The notes under the pieces: generated by a model
Told to the model about the DNA's origin: nothing
Database searches by the model: none
The model's input: only the letters and a program-made list of their open reading frames with translations
Made by a program: the position numbers and the translations under genes
From: Solirubrobacterales bacterium
Lineage (GTDB): Bacteria; Actinomycetota; Thermoleophilia; Solirubrobacterales; 70-9
Assembly (NCBI GenBank): GCA_021323175.1
Contig: JAJTCK010000016.1
Span: forward strand, 1-35,576
Direction: 5' to 3'
Length of the DNA stretch: 35,576 nucleotides
Part shown: positions 15,669 through 28,556 of the stretch, one piece after another
Layout of the letters: every line of letters starts with the position of its first letter
Numbering within the stretch: position 1 is the stretch's first letter

Positions 15669-16772
15669 GTGCACCTTGCCGCAGTCGAGTCGCGCGGGTT
15701 CCGCAACCTCGCTGACGCGCGCGTCGCGGTCGGCGCGGGCATCACCCTGCTTCACGGGCCCAACGGCGCGGGCAAGACGAACCTCCTGGAGGCGGTCTAC
15801 TTCGGGCTGGTCGGCCGGTCCTTCCGCGCCGGCAACGACCGCGATCTGATCGCCTACGAGCAGCCTGCGGCGCGGGTCGAGCTGGAGTTGGCCCCCCAGG
15901 GCGCCGTCCTGCTCGCGGCCACCGACCGCCGCGGCGAGCGCCGCCATCTGCTGGACGGTCGTCCGCTCGGCTCGTCGGAGTCGCGGCCGCTGGTGAGCGT
16001 CTTCCATCCTGATCGCATGGAGCTGGTGAAGGGCCCACCGGCGAAGCGGCGCGCGCACTTCGACCGCCTGGTGGGAGCGCTGTGGCCCGCGCGGGCGGAT
16101 CTGCGGACGCGCTACGGGCGGACCCTGGCCCAGCGCAACGCTTTGGTCGGCCGGATCGCCGCCGCTCTAGCCTCGCCCGCCTCACTCGCGACCTGGGACG
16201 ACCGCCTCGCGGCCGAGGCGGTGCCGCTGATCGAGTCCCGCGCCGAGGTGGTCGAGGCCCTGAGTGCGCCCGTGACCGAGCTCGGCGCCGCCCTCGGCCT
16301 TGAGGGCATGGAGATCCGATACCGGCCCCGCGTCCCGCCCGAGCGCGAGCGCATCGGCTCGGGCCTCGCGGAGCGCAGAGAGCACGACCTGGGGCGCGCC
16401 TACACGTCGTTCGGGCCGCAGTTGGACGAGGTCGAGCTGCGCTTCGGCGGGCGGGCGCTGAAGCGGTTCGGCTCGCAGGGCCAGCACCGGATCGCCCTGC
16501 TCGCATTGCTACTGGCCGAGCGCCGCGCGCTCATCGCGGCCGGCCGGCCAAGCCCCCTGATGCTGCTGGACGACGTGATGAGCGAGCTGGATCCGGCCCG
16601 CCGCGAGATGCTGGTTGCGGCCCTCGCCGACGCCGGTCAGGTCATGCTCACCGCCACCGAGCGCGAGCAGGTGCCGGCTGCCGCGGGCGCCGAGGTGAGC
16701 GCGGTAGCGATCAGGGACGGGCGGCCGCTCGGTGCCGCCGGCCTGGGAGCCGCGGACCGGGACGCGGCGTGA
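15669..16772 (+). CDS. recF: DNA replication and repair protein RecF
   Basis: SMC-like ATPase that helps load RecA at gaps and supports replication restart. The 367 residues start (GTG) with LAAVESRGFRNLADARV and Walker A LLHGPNGAGKTNLLEAVYFG. The ABC signature region is LKRFGSQGQHRIALLALLLAERR, and Walker B is PLMLLDDVMSELD followed by RREMLV. The GTG is preceded by a GGGGGA purine tract. Its stop overlaps the next gene start (GTGATG). Standard dnaN-recF-dciA order. Confidence 0.96.
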   Translation: MHLAAVESRGFRNLADARVAVGAGITLLHGPNGAGKTNLLEAVYFGLVGRSFRAGNDRDLIAYEQPAARVELELAPQGAVLLAATDRRGERRHLLDGRPLGSSESRPLVSVFHPDRMELVKGPPAKRRAHFDRLVGALWPARADLRTRYGRTLAQRNALVGRIAAALASPASLATWDDRLAAEAVPLIESRAEVVEALSAPVTELGAALGLEGMEIRYRPRVPPERERIGSGLAERREHDLGRAYTSFGPQLDEVELRFGGRALKRFGSQGQHRIALLALLLAERRALIAAGRPSPLMLLDDVMSELDPARREMLVAALADAGQVMLTATEREQVPAAAGAEVSAVAIRDGRPLGAAGLGAADRDAA

Positions 16773-17083
16773 TGAGCCTGGGAAGACGCAACCCTCGTCC
16801 GCTTGCGGACGCCCTTCCCGCCGCAGTCGCTCCGCTGGCCCCCGACACTCTGCTGGGGGCGGTGCAGGCGGCCTGGGCCGCCGCCGTGGGGGAGAGGCTG
16901 GCAGCCCAGGCGAGCCCGGTATCGGAGCGCGATGGGGTCGTGACCGTCGCCTGCCGCTCGGCTACGTGGGCCCACGAGATCGATCTGCTGGGCACGCAGG
17001 TGCTCGAGAAAGTACGCTCCGAGCTGCCCGAAAGCGACGATTTGCGGGGCCTTCGCTTTCGCGCGGACGCAGCGAGCCGGTAG
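16772..17083 (+). CDS. DciA-like (DUF721) helicase-loading protein
   Basis: About 103 residues of the DUF721/DciA family, proposed loader of the replicative helicase DnaB in bacteria lacking DnaC. The core WAAAVGERLAAQASPVSERDGVVTV then CRSATWAHEIDLLGTQVLEKV is the family's W-x-VG...W-x-EL pattern. ATG at 16772 overlaps the recF stop as TGATG; a GTG three bases upstream (16769) would overlap by GTGA. Its place between recF and gyrB is standard for actinobacteria. Confidence 0.88.
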   Translation: MSLGRRNPRPLADALPAAVAPLAPDTLLGAVQAAWAAAVGERLAAQASPVSERDGVVTVACRSATWAHEIDLLGTQVLEKVRSELPESDDLRGLRFRADAASR

Positions 17084-17149
17084 ACCCCATTTTGTTCCTG
17101 TTTTGCAGGGATTTTGGGTCCTGGTGACGCCAGTTCCGAGAGCGCCGAC

Positions 17150-17158
17150 TGGTAAACT
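17150..17158 (+). promoter_or_regulatory. Extended -10 promoter for gyrB-gyrA
   Basis: TGG followed by TAAACT is an extended -10 (TGN-TANNNT). It sits in the 177-nt gap before gyrB, giving an expected leader of about 95 nt. The -10 overlaps the first dyad described at 17157-17176. No good -35 was seen, which is common with extended -10 promoters. Confidence 0.45.
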
Positions 17159-17176
17159 TACGTGAACCTGCGTAAG
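17157..17176 (+). promoter_or_regulatory. Dyad overlapping the gyrB -10
   Basis: CTTACG-tgaacctg-CGTAAG, a perfect 6-bp inverted repeat with an 8-nt spacer. It overlaps the last bases of the -10 and the predicted start point, the position of a repressor operator or a transcript-initiating hairpin. Confidence 0.4.
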
Positions 17177-17231
17177 GCCCCGATCCCCCACCCGCACGCC
17201 CAAGCCGCGCCGGAGACGAGGAGATCGGGGC
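17177..17231 (+). promoter_or_regulatory. Long-range stem in the gyrB leader
   Basis: GCCCCGATC (17177-17185) pairs perfectly with GATCGGGGC (17223-17231) across 37 nt. With the dyad just upstream it could form a structured leader ending about 30 nt before the gyrB start. The gyrB Shine-Dalgarno (AAAGGA, near 17249) is outside the stem. Confidence 0.45.
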
Positions 17232-17260
17232 TCCCCGTGAATGGACTGAAAGGAACCTGA

Positions 17261-22745
<5,485 letters not shown>

Positions 22746-22766
22746 CGATCCCGGCGGCGGAGGGCC

Positions 22767-23429
22767 CTAGGCCCCGGGTAAGTAGCGCTCCCAGGCCTCG
22801 GGGGTCTTGGGGGCGGCGATTCGGATGAAGACGGTCGGGCCCGGGGGCCGCGGACGGCTGCGGGGGTGCATGCGGATCTCGTGCGGCATCCGGTTCCCCT
22901 TGCGGCGGTTGCAGGCCGCGCAGGAGGCGACGATGTTCTCCCAGACCGACTCGCCGCCGCGGCTGCGAGGGATCACGTGATCCACCGTCAGACCCGGCTT
23001 CTCACCGCCGCAGTACTGGCAGATCCAGCCGTCGCGGGCAAGGACGGCCTTGCGCGTGATCCGCCGGCGGTGGATGTCGCGGGGCACCCGGACGAAGCTG
23101 ACCAAGCGGATCACCTCGGGAGTGTCCAGGCGTATGGTCTCGGAGCGGAGGACGCCGTCGCCGTTCTCGAGAACCTCGGCCTTCTGCTTGAGGATGAGCA
23201 CGAGCGCGCGCCTGACGGTGCACACGTTGAGCGGCTCGTAGGTCGCGTTCAGGACCAGGACCCGGCCGCGCGACAGGCGGCGGGCCGCTCCTGCGGCAAC
23301 GTGGCCGTTCGAGCTCGGGGCCACCCCGTTCGAGGCGACTGCGACCGCGCCGGCCGGACCGTCGCCGTTCCTAGCCCTCCGGTCCCCTGCCGGCACCACT
23401 CCGTTGCCCGCTGCGGAAGCTGTGCCCAT
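22767..23429 (-). CDS. HNH endonuclease family protein
   Basis: 220-residue protein with a C-terminal HNH domain: CQYCGGEKPGLTVDHVIPRS, RGGESVWENIVASCAACNRR, and KGNRMP. This gives the paired CxxC zinc ligands, the catalytic His in DHVIP, the Asn, and the second CxxC. The middle block (RVLVLNATYEPLNVCTVRRAL, IRLVSFVRVPRDI) matches a widespread actinobacterial and cyanobacterial HNH family encoded in ordinary chromosomal positions and not obviously in mobile elements. The N-terminal 55 residues are low-complexity Ala/Gly/Asn. ATG at 23429 was chosen over an in-frame TTG at 23450 because a TAGAAT -10 overlaps that TTG. It is convergent with gyrA, with a 21-nt gap. Function is unknown; a DNA-repair or nicking role is only a guess. 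Confidence 0.88.
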   Translation of the reverse strand: MGTASAAGNGVVPAGDRRARNGDGPAGAVAVASNGVAPSSNGHVAAGAARRLSRGRVLVLNATYEPLNVCTVRRALVLILKQKAEVLENGDGVLRSETIRLDTPEVIRLVSFVRVPRDIHRRRITRKAVLARDGWICQYCGGEKPGLTVDHVIPRSRGGESVWENIVASCAACNRRKGNRMPHEIRMHPRSRPRPPGPTVFIRIAAPKTPEAWERYLPGA

Positions 23430-23439
23430 CTGGGGCGCG

Positions 23440-23445
23440 ATTCTA
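23440..23445 (-). promoter_or_regulatory. -10 element for the HNH gene
   Basis: Minus-strand TAGAAT ending 10 nt before the ATG at 23429, implying a leader of only a few bases. It lies in the 54-nt gap after pheA. Confidence 0.4.
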
Positions 23446-23483
23446 TCCAAGGGCCCACACGAGCCCGCGGGCAGGGCCGACGA

Positions 23484-24326
23484 CTACAGGGCGACCGGAT
23501 AGCTCCCCAGGACGCGCACCGACTCAGCGTGTCCGCGCAGCTCGCCGATCGCCTTCGAGACCGGCGCCGACGCGTCCTGCCCCTCGAGATCCACGAAGAA
23601 CATGTAGCGGCCCAGGCCCCCCGGTCGCGGTCGCGACTCGATGCGCGTCAGGTTGACGCCGTGGATGGAGAACACCTGCAGAGCGTCGACGAGGGCCCCG
23701 GGGCGGTCCTCGCCGAGCTCGGCGAAGATGAGCGAGGTGCGCCACGGCGCGTCGCCGCCGCCGGCCGGCTCGGTCCCGGCCGGGGCGACCCAGACGAAGC
23801 GCGTGATGTTGTCGGGTTCGTCCTCGACCCCGTCGCGCAGGATCGTGCACGCGTAGAGAGCCGCGGCGGAGGCGGCGCCGAGGGCCCCCCACGGTGCGTC
23901 TTCCTCGCTGACCATGCGCACCGCCTCGGCGGTGCTGGACGCGGCGCGCACATCTGCCCCGGGTAGCTCCTCTCGCAGGAAGCGCGCGCACTGCGCCGTC
24001 CCCTGAGGGTGTGAGAGCACGACCTCGATCCGGTCCAGCGGGATCTCGCTGCGAGCGATCAGGCAGTGGCTGATCGGGAAGTCGTGCTCGCCGACCAGCG
24101 AGACCCCCTCGGCCTCGAACGCGAGGGTGTCCAGGGTCGCGCGGACGGCGCCCTCAATCGAGTTCTCGAAGGGGACGAAGGCGCGGTCGGCCTCGCCCGC
24201 CTCTACGGCGGCGATCGCGGCGTAGACGGAGGGTGCCGGCATCAGCTCCGGCGCCGCGGAGCGGGTGGCGTCCCGCAGGGCGTCCTCGGTGAACGTGCCC
24301 GGAGGGCCGAGGTAGGCGACGCGCAT
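23484..24326 (-). CDS. pheA: Prephenate dehydratase
   Basis: Converts prephenate to phenylpyruvate in phenylalanine synthesis. The 280-residue monofunctional enzyme has the catalytic domain (MRVAYLGPPGTFTEDA, FVPFENSIEGAVRATLDTLA, HCLIA, VLSHPQGTAQC, and the TRF motif as ITRFVWV). A C-terminal ACT domain follows (SLIFAELGEDRPGALVDALQVFSIHGVNLTRIESRP). The ESRP motif and GALV segment of the phenylalanine-binding ACT site are intact, so feedback inhibition by phenylalanine is expected. No chorismate mutase domain is attached. It lies in the same direction as, and 54 nt before, the HNH gene. Confidence 0.95.
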   Translation of the reverse strand: MRVAYLGPPGTFTEDALRDATRSAAPELMPAPSVYAAIAAVEAGEADRAFVPFENSIEGAVRATLDTLAFEAEGVSLVGEHDFPISHCLIARSEIPLDRIEVVLSHPQGTAQCARFLREELPGADVRAASSTAEAVRMVSEEDAPWGALGAASAAALYACTILRDGVEDEPDNITRFVWVAPAGTEPAGGGDAPWRTSLIFAELGEDRPGALVDALQVFSIHGVNLTRIESRPRPGGLGRYMFFVDLEGQDASAPVSKAIGELRGHAESVRVLGSYPVAL

Positions 24327-24381
24327 CGTCAGGTACGGCGGAGAGAGGGGCGTTCCGGGCGCGAGGGCTGACGGGCGGCCA

Positions 24382-25449
24382 CTAACCGGTCCCGAAGGTG
24401 ACCGAGTAGGTGGACTGGTTGTTGTCGGTTACGGATTCGCCGGGCACGGGAGCGACCAGGACCTCGATGGTGATCTCTGATCCCGGCTGGGGCAGGGGGC
24501 TGACGGTGACCCTGGCGGTGCCGGTCTCGCCCGGGCCGAGCTCACGGATCGGCGCCTCGGGGAGGTCCGTGCCGTCCACCGTGATCACGACCTCGATGTT
24601 CGTCTCCTCGGCGGTGCCCTGGTTTTGGACCTGGACGGCGATCTCGCTCGCGTCGTCGGGGACCGAGACGGTGGATTCCGGATCGAGGACGGTGTCGCCG
24701 AGCGACGTCTGGACCAGGCCCAGGCCGTGCTCGCCGGGCGCGGCGTCCTCTCCGCTCACCCCGGAGAAGATCGAGGCGATCTCGCTCTGGTCCAGGAACT
24801 GGGTGCCCGAGCCCTCGGGCATGAAGTTGCCCGGCGGGAGGTCGATGCCCTCGACGCCCTCCTCGTCGAGGACCTGGGTGATCTCCGGAGAGGCGACCTG
24901 CTGCCAGAGGATGTCGCTGGCGTACAGCGAGCCCATCGCGGCCGTGATGCCCTCGATGGCGTCGGCGGTCTCGGCGTCGGCCGCCGCCTCGGTGGTCCTC
25001 TCGGAGATGGTCGTGAGCGCGTCGCTGCGCAGGCGCAGCGCGAGCGTGGAGGCGCTCTGCGCGTCCCGCATCTGGCCCGGCGTGTCCAGGCTCTCCGCGC
25101 GGTCCAGCAACTGCTCAGAAGCGCCGCGCAGGCTTGCGACCTGGTTCTGCAGGTCGATTGCGGTGCTGCTCTCGACCGCATCGAAGAAGTCCATGCCGCG
25201 CTGCTCGGACTCAGCCATGATCGTGCCCAGGTCGCTGGCGTAGTTCCGGAGGCCTCGGTCCGAGCGCGCCTCGAGGCACCCGCGGACCCCGACCACGAGC
25301 AGGATCAGGAAGCCCAGGCCGACCCCGACCGCGATCAGGCGGCGGACCAGGAACTGCTGCCGTTTGCGCTCGGGGCCCCCTTCGCGACGCCGGGGACGGC
25401 CGGGCTCTTCGCGCACGGCGATCTGCTCTTCCTCGTCGAGGAACGCCAA
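24382..25449 (-). CDS. Single-pass membrane protein with C-terminal CARDB-like domain
   Basis: 355-residue protein of unknown function. Order: an acidic N-terminus (FLDEEEQ), an Arg-rich cytoplasmic stretch, one membrane helix (about 38-56, LIAVGVGLGFLILLVVGV), an extracytoplasmic helical region with many Ala/Ser/Glu (about 60-190), then a beta-rich C-terminal domain of about 100 residues (IAVQVQNQGTAEETNIEVVI, ELGPGETGTARV, VTDNNQSTYSV). The last resembles CARDB, an Ig-like adhesion domain. The TTG at 25449 is preceded by TACTCT and a 7-nt spacer, a leaderless arrangement; no other in-frame start fits as well. It is divergent from the membrane kinase at 25531, so it may be an outside-facing partner of the signalling cluster. 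Confidence 0.8.
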   Translation of the reverse strand: MAFLDEEEQIAVREEPGRPRRREGGPERKRQQFLVRRLIAVGVGLGFLILLVVGVRGCLEARSDRGLRNYASDLGTIMAESEQRGMDFFDAVESSTAIDLQNQVASLRGASEQLLDRAESLDTPGQMRDAQSASTLALRLRSDALTTISERTTEAAADAETADAIEGITAAMGSLYASDILWQQVASPEITQVLDEEGVEGIDLPPGNFMPEGSGTQFLDQSEIASIFSGVSGEDAAPGEHGLGLVQTSLGDTVLDPESTVSVPDDASEIAVQVQNQGTAEETNIEVVITVDGTDLPEAPIRELGPGETGTARVTVSPLPQPGSEITIEVLVAPVPGESVTDNNQSTYSVTFGTG

Positions 25450-25456
25450 GACACCG

Positions 25457-25462
25457 AGAGTA
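25457..25462 (-). promoter_or_regulatory. Leaderless -10 element for the CARDB-like gene
   Basis: Minus-strand TACTCT, exactly 7 nt (25450-25456), then TTG at 25449. It follows the TANNNT-N7-NTG pattern seen at hemB and the ABC operon. Confidence 0.42.
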
Positions 25463-25530
25463 TGAACACACGACCACACGCAAGTTCCGCGCGCAGGAGT
25501 CGCGGGGGGCTCGCCGAACGGGAACCCAGA

Positions 25531-27198
25531 ATGGTGGGCGAACTGATCCTCGGGCGGTTCCGCGTCGAGCGCAAGCTCGGCAGCGGCGGCTTCGGCACGG
25601 TCTACCGCGCCTGGGACGAGCGCCTGGAGCGCCCGGTCGCCGTCAAGGTGATCGAGAGCGATGCCGCGGCGCCGCGAGTCACCCGGGAAGCCCAGGCCGC
25701 CGCCCGGCTGGATCACCGCAATGTCGCGACCCTCTACGAGCTCGCGAACGAGGACGGCCGCGCCTATCTGGTCTCCGAGCTGGTCGACGGGCCGACCCTG
25801 CGCGCCGTGGGACGGAGCGGGGAACTGAGCGACCGCCTCGTCGCGAGCATCGGCGCCGACTGCGGCGCGGCCCTGGCTCACGCGCATCGCAGCAAGGTCG
25901 TCCACCGCGACGTCAAGCCCGAGAACGTCCTGATCGCCCCCGGCGGCGAGGCGAAGCTCGTGGACTTCGGGATCGCGCGCATCGACGGCGGTCGGACGCT
26001 GACCCGCACCGGCGACGTGCTCGGGACGCTCGGTTACATGGCGCCCGAGCAGGCCGATGGGCTCCGGCCCGGTCCCCCCGCCGACGTCTACTCCCTCTCC
26101 CTGACCCTGTACGAGTGCTTCTGCGGCGAGCATCCGCGCGCCGGCCACGGCCCCGCCGCGACCGCGCGCGCGATCTCGGAGCCGGTCTTGCCGCTCGGCG
26201 ACGTGCGGCCTGACCTGCCCGACGCGGTCACCGACGCGATCGACGCCGGGCTCGATCCCGATCCCGAGCGGCGCCCCCTCGCGTCCGAGCTGGAGGCTGC
26301 CCTTGCCGGGAGCCGGCGTGACCTGGGCCAGGAGCGCCTGCCTCCCGTCCTGCGCCCCAGCGACCCCGAGCCTGAGCTTTCGGTGCTGGCAGGCGGCGCG
26401 GTGAGGCGCTTCGCCCCCGCGGCCTCGGCCGGCGTGCTCGCCCTGGTCGCGATGCTCATCGCCGCCGCGCCCCCGCCACTGCTGGCCGTCGCGCCGCTCG
26501 CCGGCCTGATCGCCATGGCGCGTCCGCGAGCGGCGCTGGCCGGGGCCGCGCTTGCGACCTCGGCGTGGCTGGCGATCGGCGCGCGCGAGCCGGGAGCCGC
26601 CCTGGTCGTCGCCCTGCTGGCCGCTCCCCTGCTCACAATCCCGGCGGGGACCGGCGCCGGGGTCGCCCTCCCGGGGCTCGCCCCGGTGCTCGGGGCGCTT
26701 GGGCTCGCGCCCGCCTACCCCGCCCTGGCCGGCCTGACCGCCGGCGCCGCGTCACGCGCGCTGTTGGGTGCCTGCGGGGCGCTGTGGCTCTCGGCGTGGG
26801 AGATCGGTGCGGACCGGACCCTTCTTGCCGACGCCGGGCCACCCGCCGCAGCCGGCTGGCAGGAGTCCGTCTCGACCGCGATGGAAGACGTCATCGCGCC
26901 CCTGTTCGCCCCCGAGGTGCTGGCGGTGGCGGGCCTGTGGGCGCTCGCTGCGGTGCTGCTGCCGATGCTGGTGCGCGGCCGCGTGCCCCTGATCGACCTG
27001 ATCGGGGCCCTGATCTGGGCGGCGGGCCTGATCTCGGCACATCGCGTGATCGCGGGGCCCGATGGGGAGCCGACCGGGCTGCTGGCGGCATCGGCACTGG
27101 CCGCCGCCGCGGCCGTGATCGCCGCACGCCGCCTGCGGGCCGGGCCCGTGATCCCGCAGTCGGCCCTCGAGCGAAGTCGCTCCGGCGTGACGCTATGA
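25531..27198 (+). CDS. Serine/threonine protein kinase with polytopic membrane C-terminal half
   Basis: 555-residue Hanks-type kinase. Catalytic domain, about residues 8-262: glycine loop GSGGFGTVY, VAVK lysine 39, catalytic loop HRDVKPEN (Asp 127), DFG 145-147, APEQ near 171, and DVYSLSLTLYE. It appears active. The C-terminal half (from about 296) has six or more hydrophobic segments and no PASTA repeats, unlike PknB; mycobacterial PknA has a single helix. It lies directly before fhaA in the plus-strand cluster, taking the place that PknA fills by function. ATG at 25531 was chosen as closest to the conserved fold; ATG at 25462 would add 23 residues. The membrane half may sense a membrane ligand, but this is speculative. 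Confidence 0.88.
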   Translation: MVGELILGRFRVERKLGSGGFGTVYRAWDERLERPVAVKVIESDAAAPRVTREAQAAARLDHRNVATLYELANEDGRAYLVSELVDGPTLRAVGRSGELSDRLVASIGADCGAALAHAHRSKVVHRDVKPENVLIAPGGEAKLVDFGIARIDGGRTLTRTGDVLGTLGYMAPEQADGLRPGPPADVYSLSLTLYECFCGEHPRAGHGPAATARAISEPVLPLGDVRPDLPDAVTDAIDAGLDPDPERRPLASELEAALAGSRRDLGQERLPPVLRPSDPEPELSVLAGGAVRRFAPAASAGVLALVAMLIAAAPPPLLAVAPLAGLIAMARPRAALAGAALATSAWLAIGAREPGAALVVALLAAPLLTIPAGTGAGVALPGLAPVLGALGLAPAYPALAGLTAGAASRALLGACGALWLSAWEIGADRTLLADAGPPAAAGWQESVSTAMEDVIAPLFAPEVLAVAGLWALAAVLLPMLVRGRVPLIDLIGALIWAAGLISAHRVIAGPDGEPTGLLAASALAAAAAVIAARRLRAGPVIPQSALERSRSGVTL

Positions 27199-27212
27199 GA
27201 GGGTGGGCACTC

Positions 27213-27218
27213 TAGGAT
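27213..27218 (+). promoter_or_regulatory. Possible -10 element before fhaA
   Basis: TAGGAT in the 80-nt gap after the kinase stop, giving a predicted leader of about 55 nt to the proposed fhaA start at 27279. No good -35 was seen, so read-through from the kinase gene is also possible. Confidence 0.3.
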
Positions 27219-27278
27219 TTCGGCCTGCGGCCCACGCTCACGGCGAGGCCGCTGTCCCGAGCCAGCCGAGGAGCAGCC

Positions 27279-28046
27279 ATCAGCGTCCTACGCAACCTTG
27301 AAGCCCGCATCGAGGGTCTCGTCGAAGGCGTGTTCAGCCGCGCCTTCAGCTCCGGCGTGCAGCCGGTCGAGATCGCGCGCAAGCTCGCCAAGGAGATGGA
27401 CGCGCACAAGACCGCGTCGGTGGCGCGCGTCTACGTGCCGAACGAGTACACGGTCTGGCTGGCGCCCGATGACTACGAGCGCTTCAAGGACTACGAGACC
27501 TCGCTGGCCCAGGAGCTCAGCGCGTACCTGTTGGAACACGCGCGCCGCAACGATTACGACCTGCTGACCAGGCCCGTCGTCGGGCTCGACCAGGACGATC
27601 GGCTGCGTCTGGGCGAGTTCGGCATCCAGACCCGGCTGGTACGGCCCCCGCAGCGGCAGGGCGCGGAGCCGACCCAGGGCGAGCCGGGGCACACGATGGT
27701 CTACTCGGCGACTCAGGCAGAGAAGGCACGCTCAAAGCGCCGCCCCGAGACCGCCTACGTCGACACCCGCGCGATCGTCTCCCTGGACGACCGCCGCTAC
27801 GTGCTCGACGGGCCGACCGCCAGCCTCGGGCGCTCCAAGGAGTGCGACTGCGTCCTGGATGACCCAAACATCTCGCGCAAGCACGCGGAGCTGCGGCGCA
27901 GCGGCCAGGGCGACTGGCAGATCGTCGACCTCGGTTCCACCAACGGCGTCAAGGTGAACGGGCGCCGCGTCTCCTCCACCCGCCTCTCGCCCGGGGACGA
28001 GATCACACTCGGAACCCTCGTCTTCTCTTTCGATATCGAGCAGTGA
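27279..28046 (+). CDS. fhaA: FhaA-like protein (DUF3662 and FHA domains), apparent ATC start
   Basis: 255-residue phosphothreonine-reading scaffold; mycobacterial FhaA binds phosphorylated PknB targets and MviN in peptidoglycan control. The N-terminal DUF3662 domain (residues about 1-115) has LRNLEARIEGLVEGVFSRAF then VQPVEIARKLAKEMD. A linker follows, then the FHA domain (about 170-253) with LGRSKECDCVLDDPNISRKH and DLGSTNGVKVNGRRV. The expected family start (Met-Ser-Val-Leu-Arg) falls on ATC-AGC-GTC at 27279, with GAGGAG 5 nt upstream. No ATG, GTG or TTG lies in frame between the stop at 27213 and GTG 27330, which would remove 17 conserved residues. The choices are a rare ATC start, or a sequence error of one base. 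Confidence 0.9.
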   Translation: MSVLRNLEARIEGLVEGVFSRAFSSGVQPVEIARKLAKEMDAHKTASVARVYVPNEYTVWLAPDDYERFKDYETSLAQELSAYLLEHARRNDYDLLTRPVVGLDQDDRLRLGEFGIQTRLVRPPQRQGAEPTQGEPGHTMVYSATQAEKARSKRRPETAYVDTRAIVSLDDRRYVLDGPTASLGRSKECDCVLDDPNISRKHAELRRSGQGDWQIVDLGSTNGVKVNGRRVSSTRLSPGDEITLGTLVFSFDIEQ

Positions 28047-28510
28047 GCGACCTCGAGCCGCTAGCGGTAGCGCTCAAGTTCGGCTTCCTGGCCGTGCTCT
28101 TCCTGTTCCTGCTCTGGGTCATGCGGATGTCGCTCCGGGACCTGCGCGGCGTCGCCACACCCGGGCTTGAGACCGGGTACCACGAGGTCGCGGGCGCGGT
28201 CGAGCCCGGCGGCACCGACGCCTGGCTGATCGTCGAGGAGGGCGGGGGCCTCTCGCGCGGCGAGCGCTTCGACGTGTTCGGCGGCGTCTCGCTGGGCCGG
28301 GCCGGGGACGCCGACATCAGGCTGGACGACCGGTACGCGTCGGGGATACACGCGCGGGTCTACGGCAAGTCGGGCTCGTACTGGGTCGAGGACATGAATT
28401 CCACCAACGGCACCTTGCTGAACGGTCAGGACCTGAACGGTGAGGCCGAGCTGCGCGCCGGGGACAAGATCCGCATCGGCGGCACCGAGTTCACGTTCGA
28501 GGTCTCGTGA
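28043..28510 (+). CDS. fhaB: FhaB/FipA-like membrane-anchored FHA protein
   Basis: 155-residue protein with one N-terminal membrane helix (about 13-29, FGFLAVLFLFLLWVM) and a C-terminal FHA domain: VSLGRAGDADIRLDDRYASGIHARV and MNSTNGTLLNG. It matches mycobacterial FipA/FhaB, which binds phosphorylated partners at the septum and cell wall. GTG at 28043 overlaps the fhaA stop (GTGA). It has no other domain. It lies before the PP2C phosphatase in the standard order. Confidence 0.92.
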   Translation: MSDLEPLAVALKFGFLAVLFLFLLWVMRMSLRDLRGVATPGLETGYHEVAGAVEPGGTDAWLIVEEGGGLSRGERFDVFGGVSLGRAGDADIRLDDRYASGIHARVYGKSGSYWVEDMNSTNGTLLNGQDLNGEAELRAGDKIRIGGTEFTFEVS

Positions 28511-28556
28511 TCGGAGCTCCCGGGAACCGGTGCGGCGACTCCGCGGAGGCCCGCGC

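Noticed and set aside
17154-17171. ACGTGAA match resembling a parS half-site before gyrB
   Set aside because: Only about 9-10 of 16 positions agree; better explained as part of the CTTACG/CGTAAG dyad.
22767-23429. HNH gene as sign of a homing or mobile element
   Set aside because: No repeats, intron or intein junctions nearby; gyrA and pheA are intact, and the family is common in ordinary chromosomal positions.
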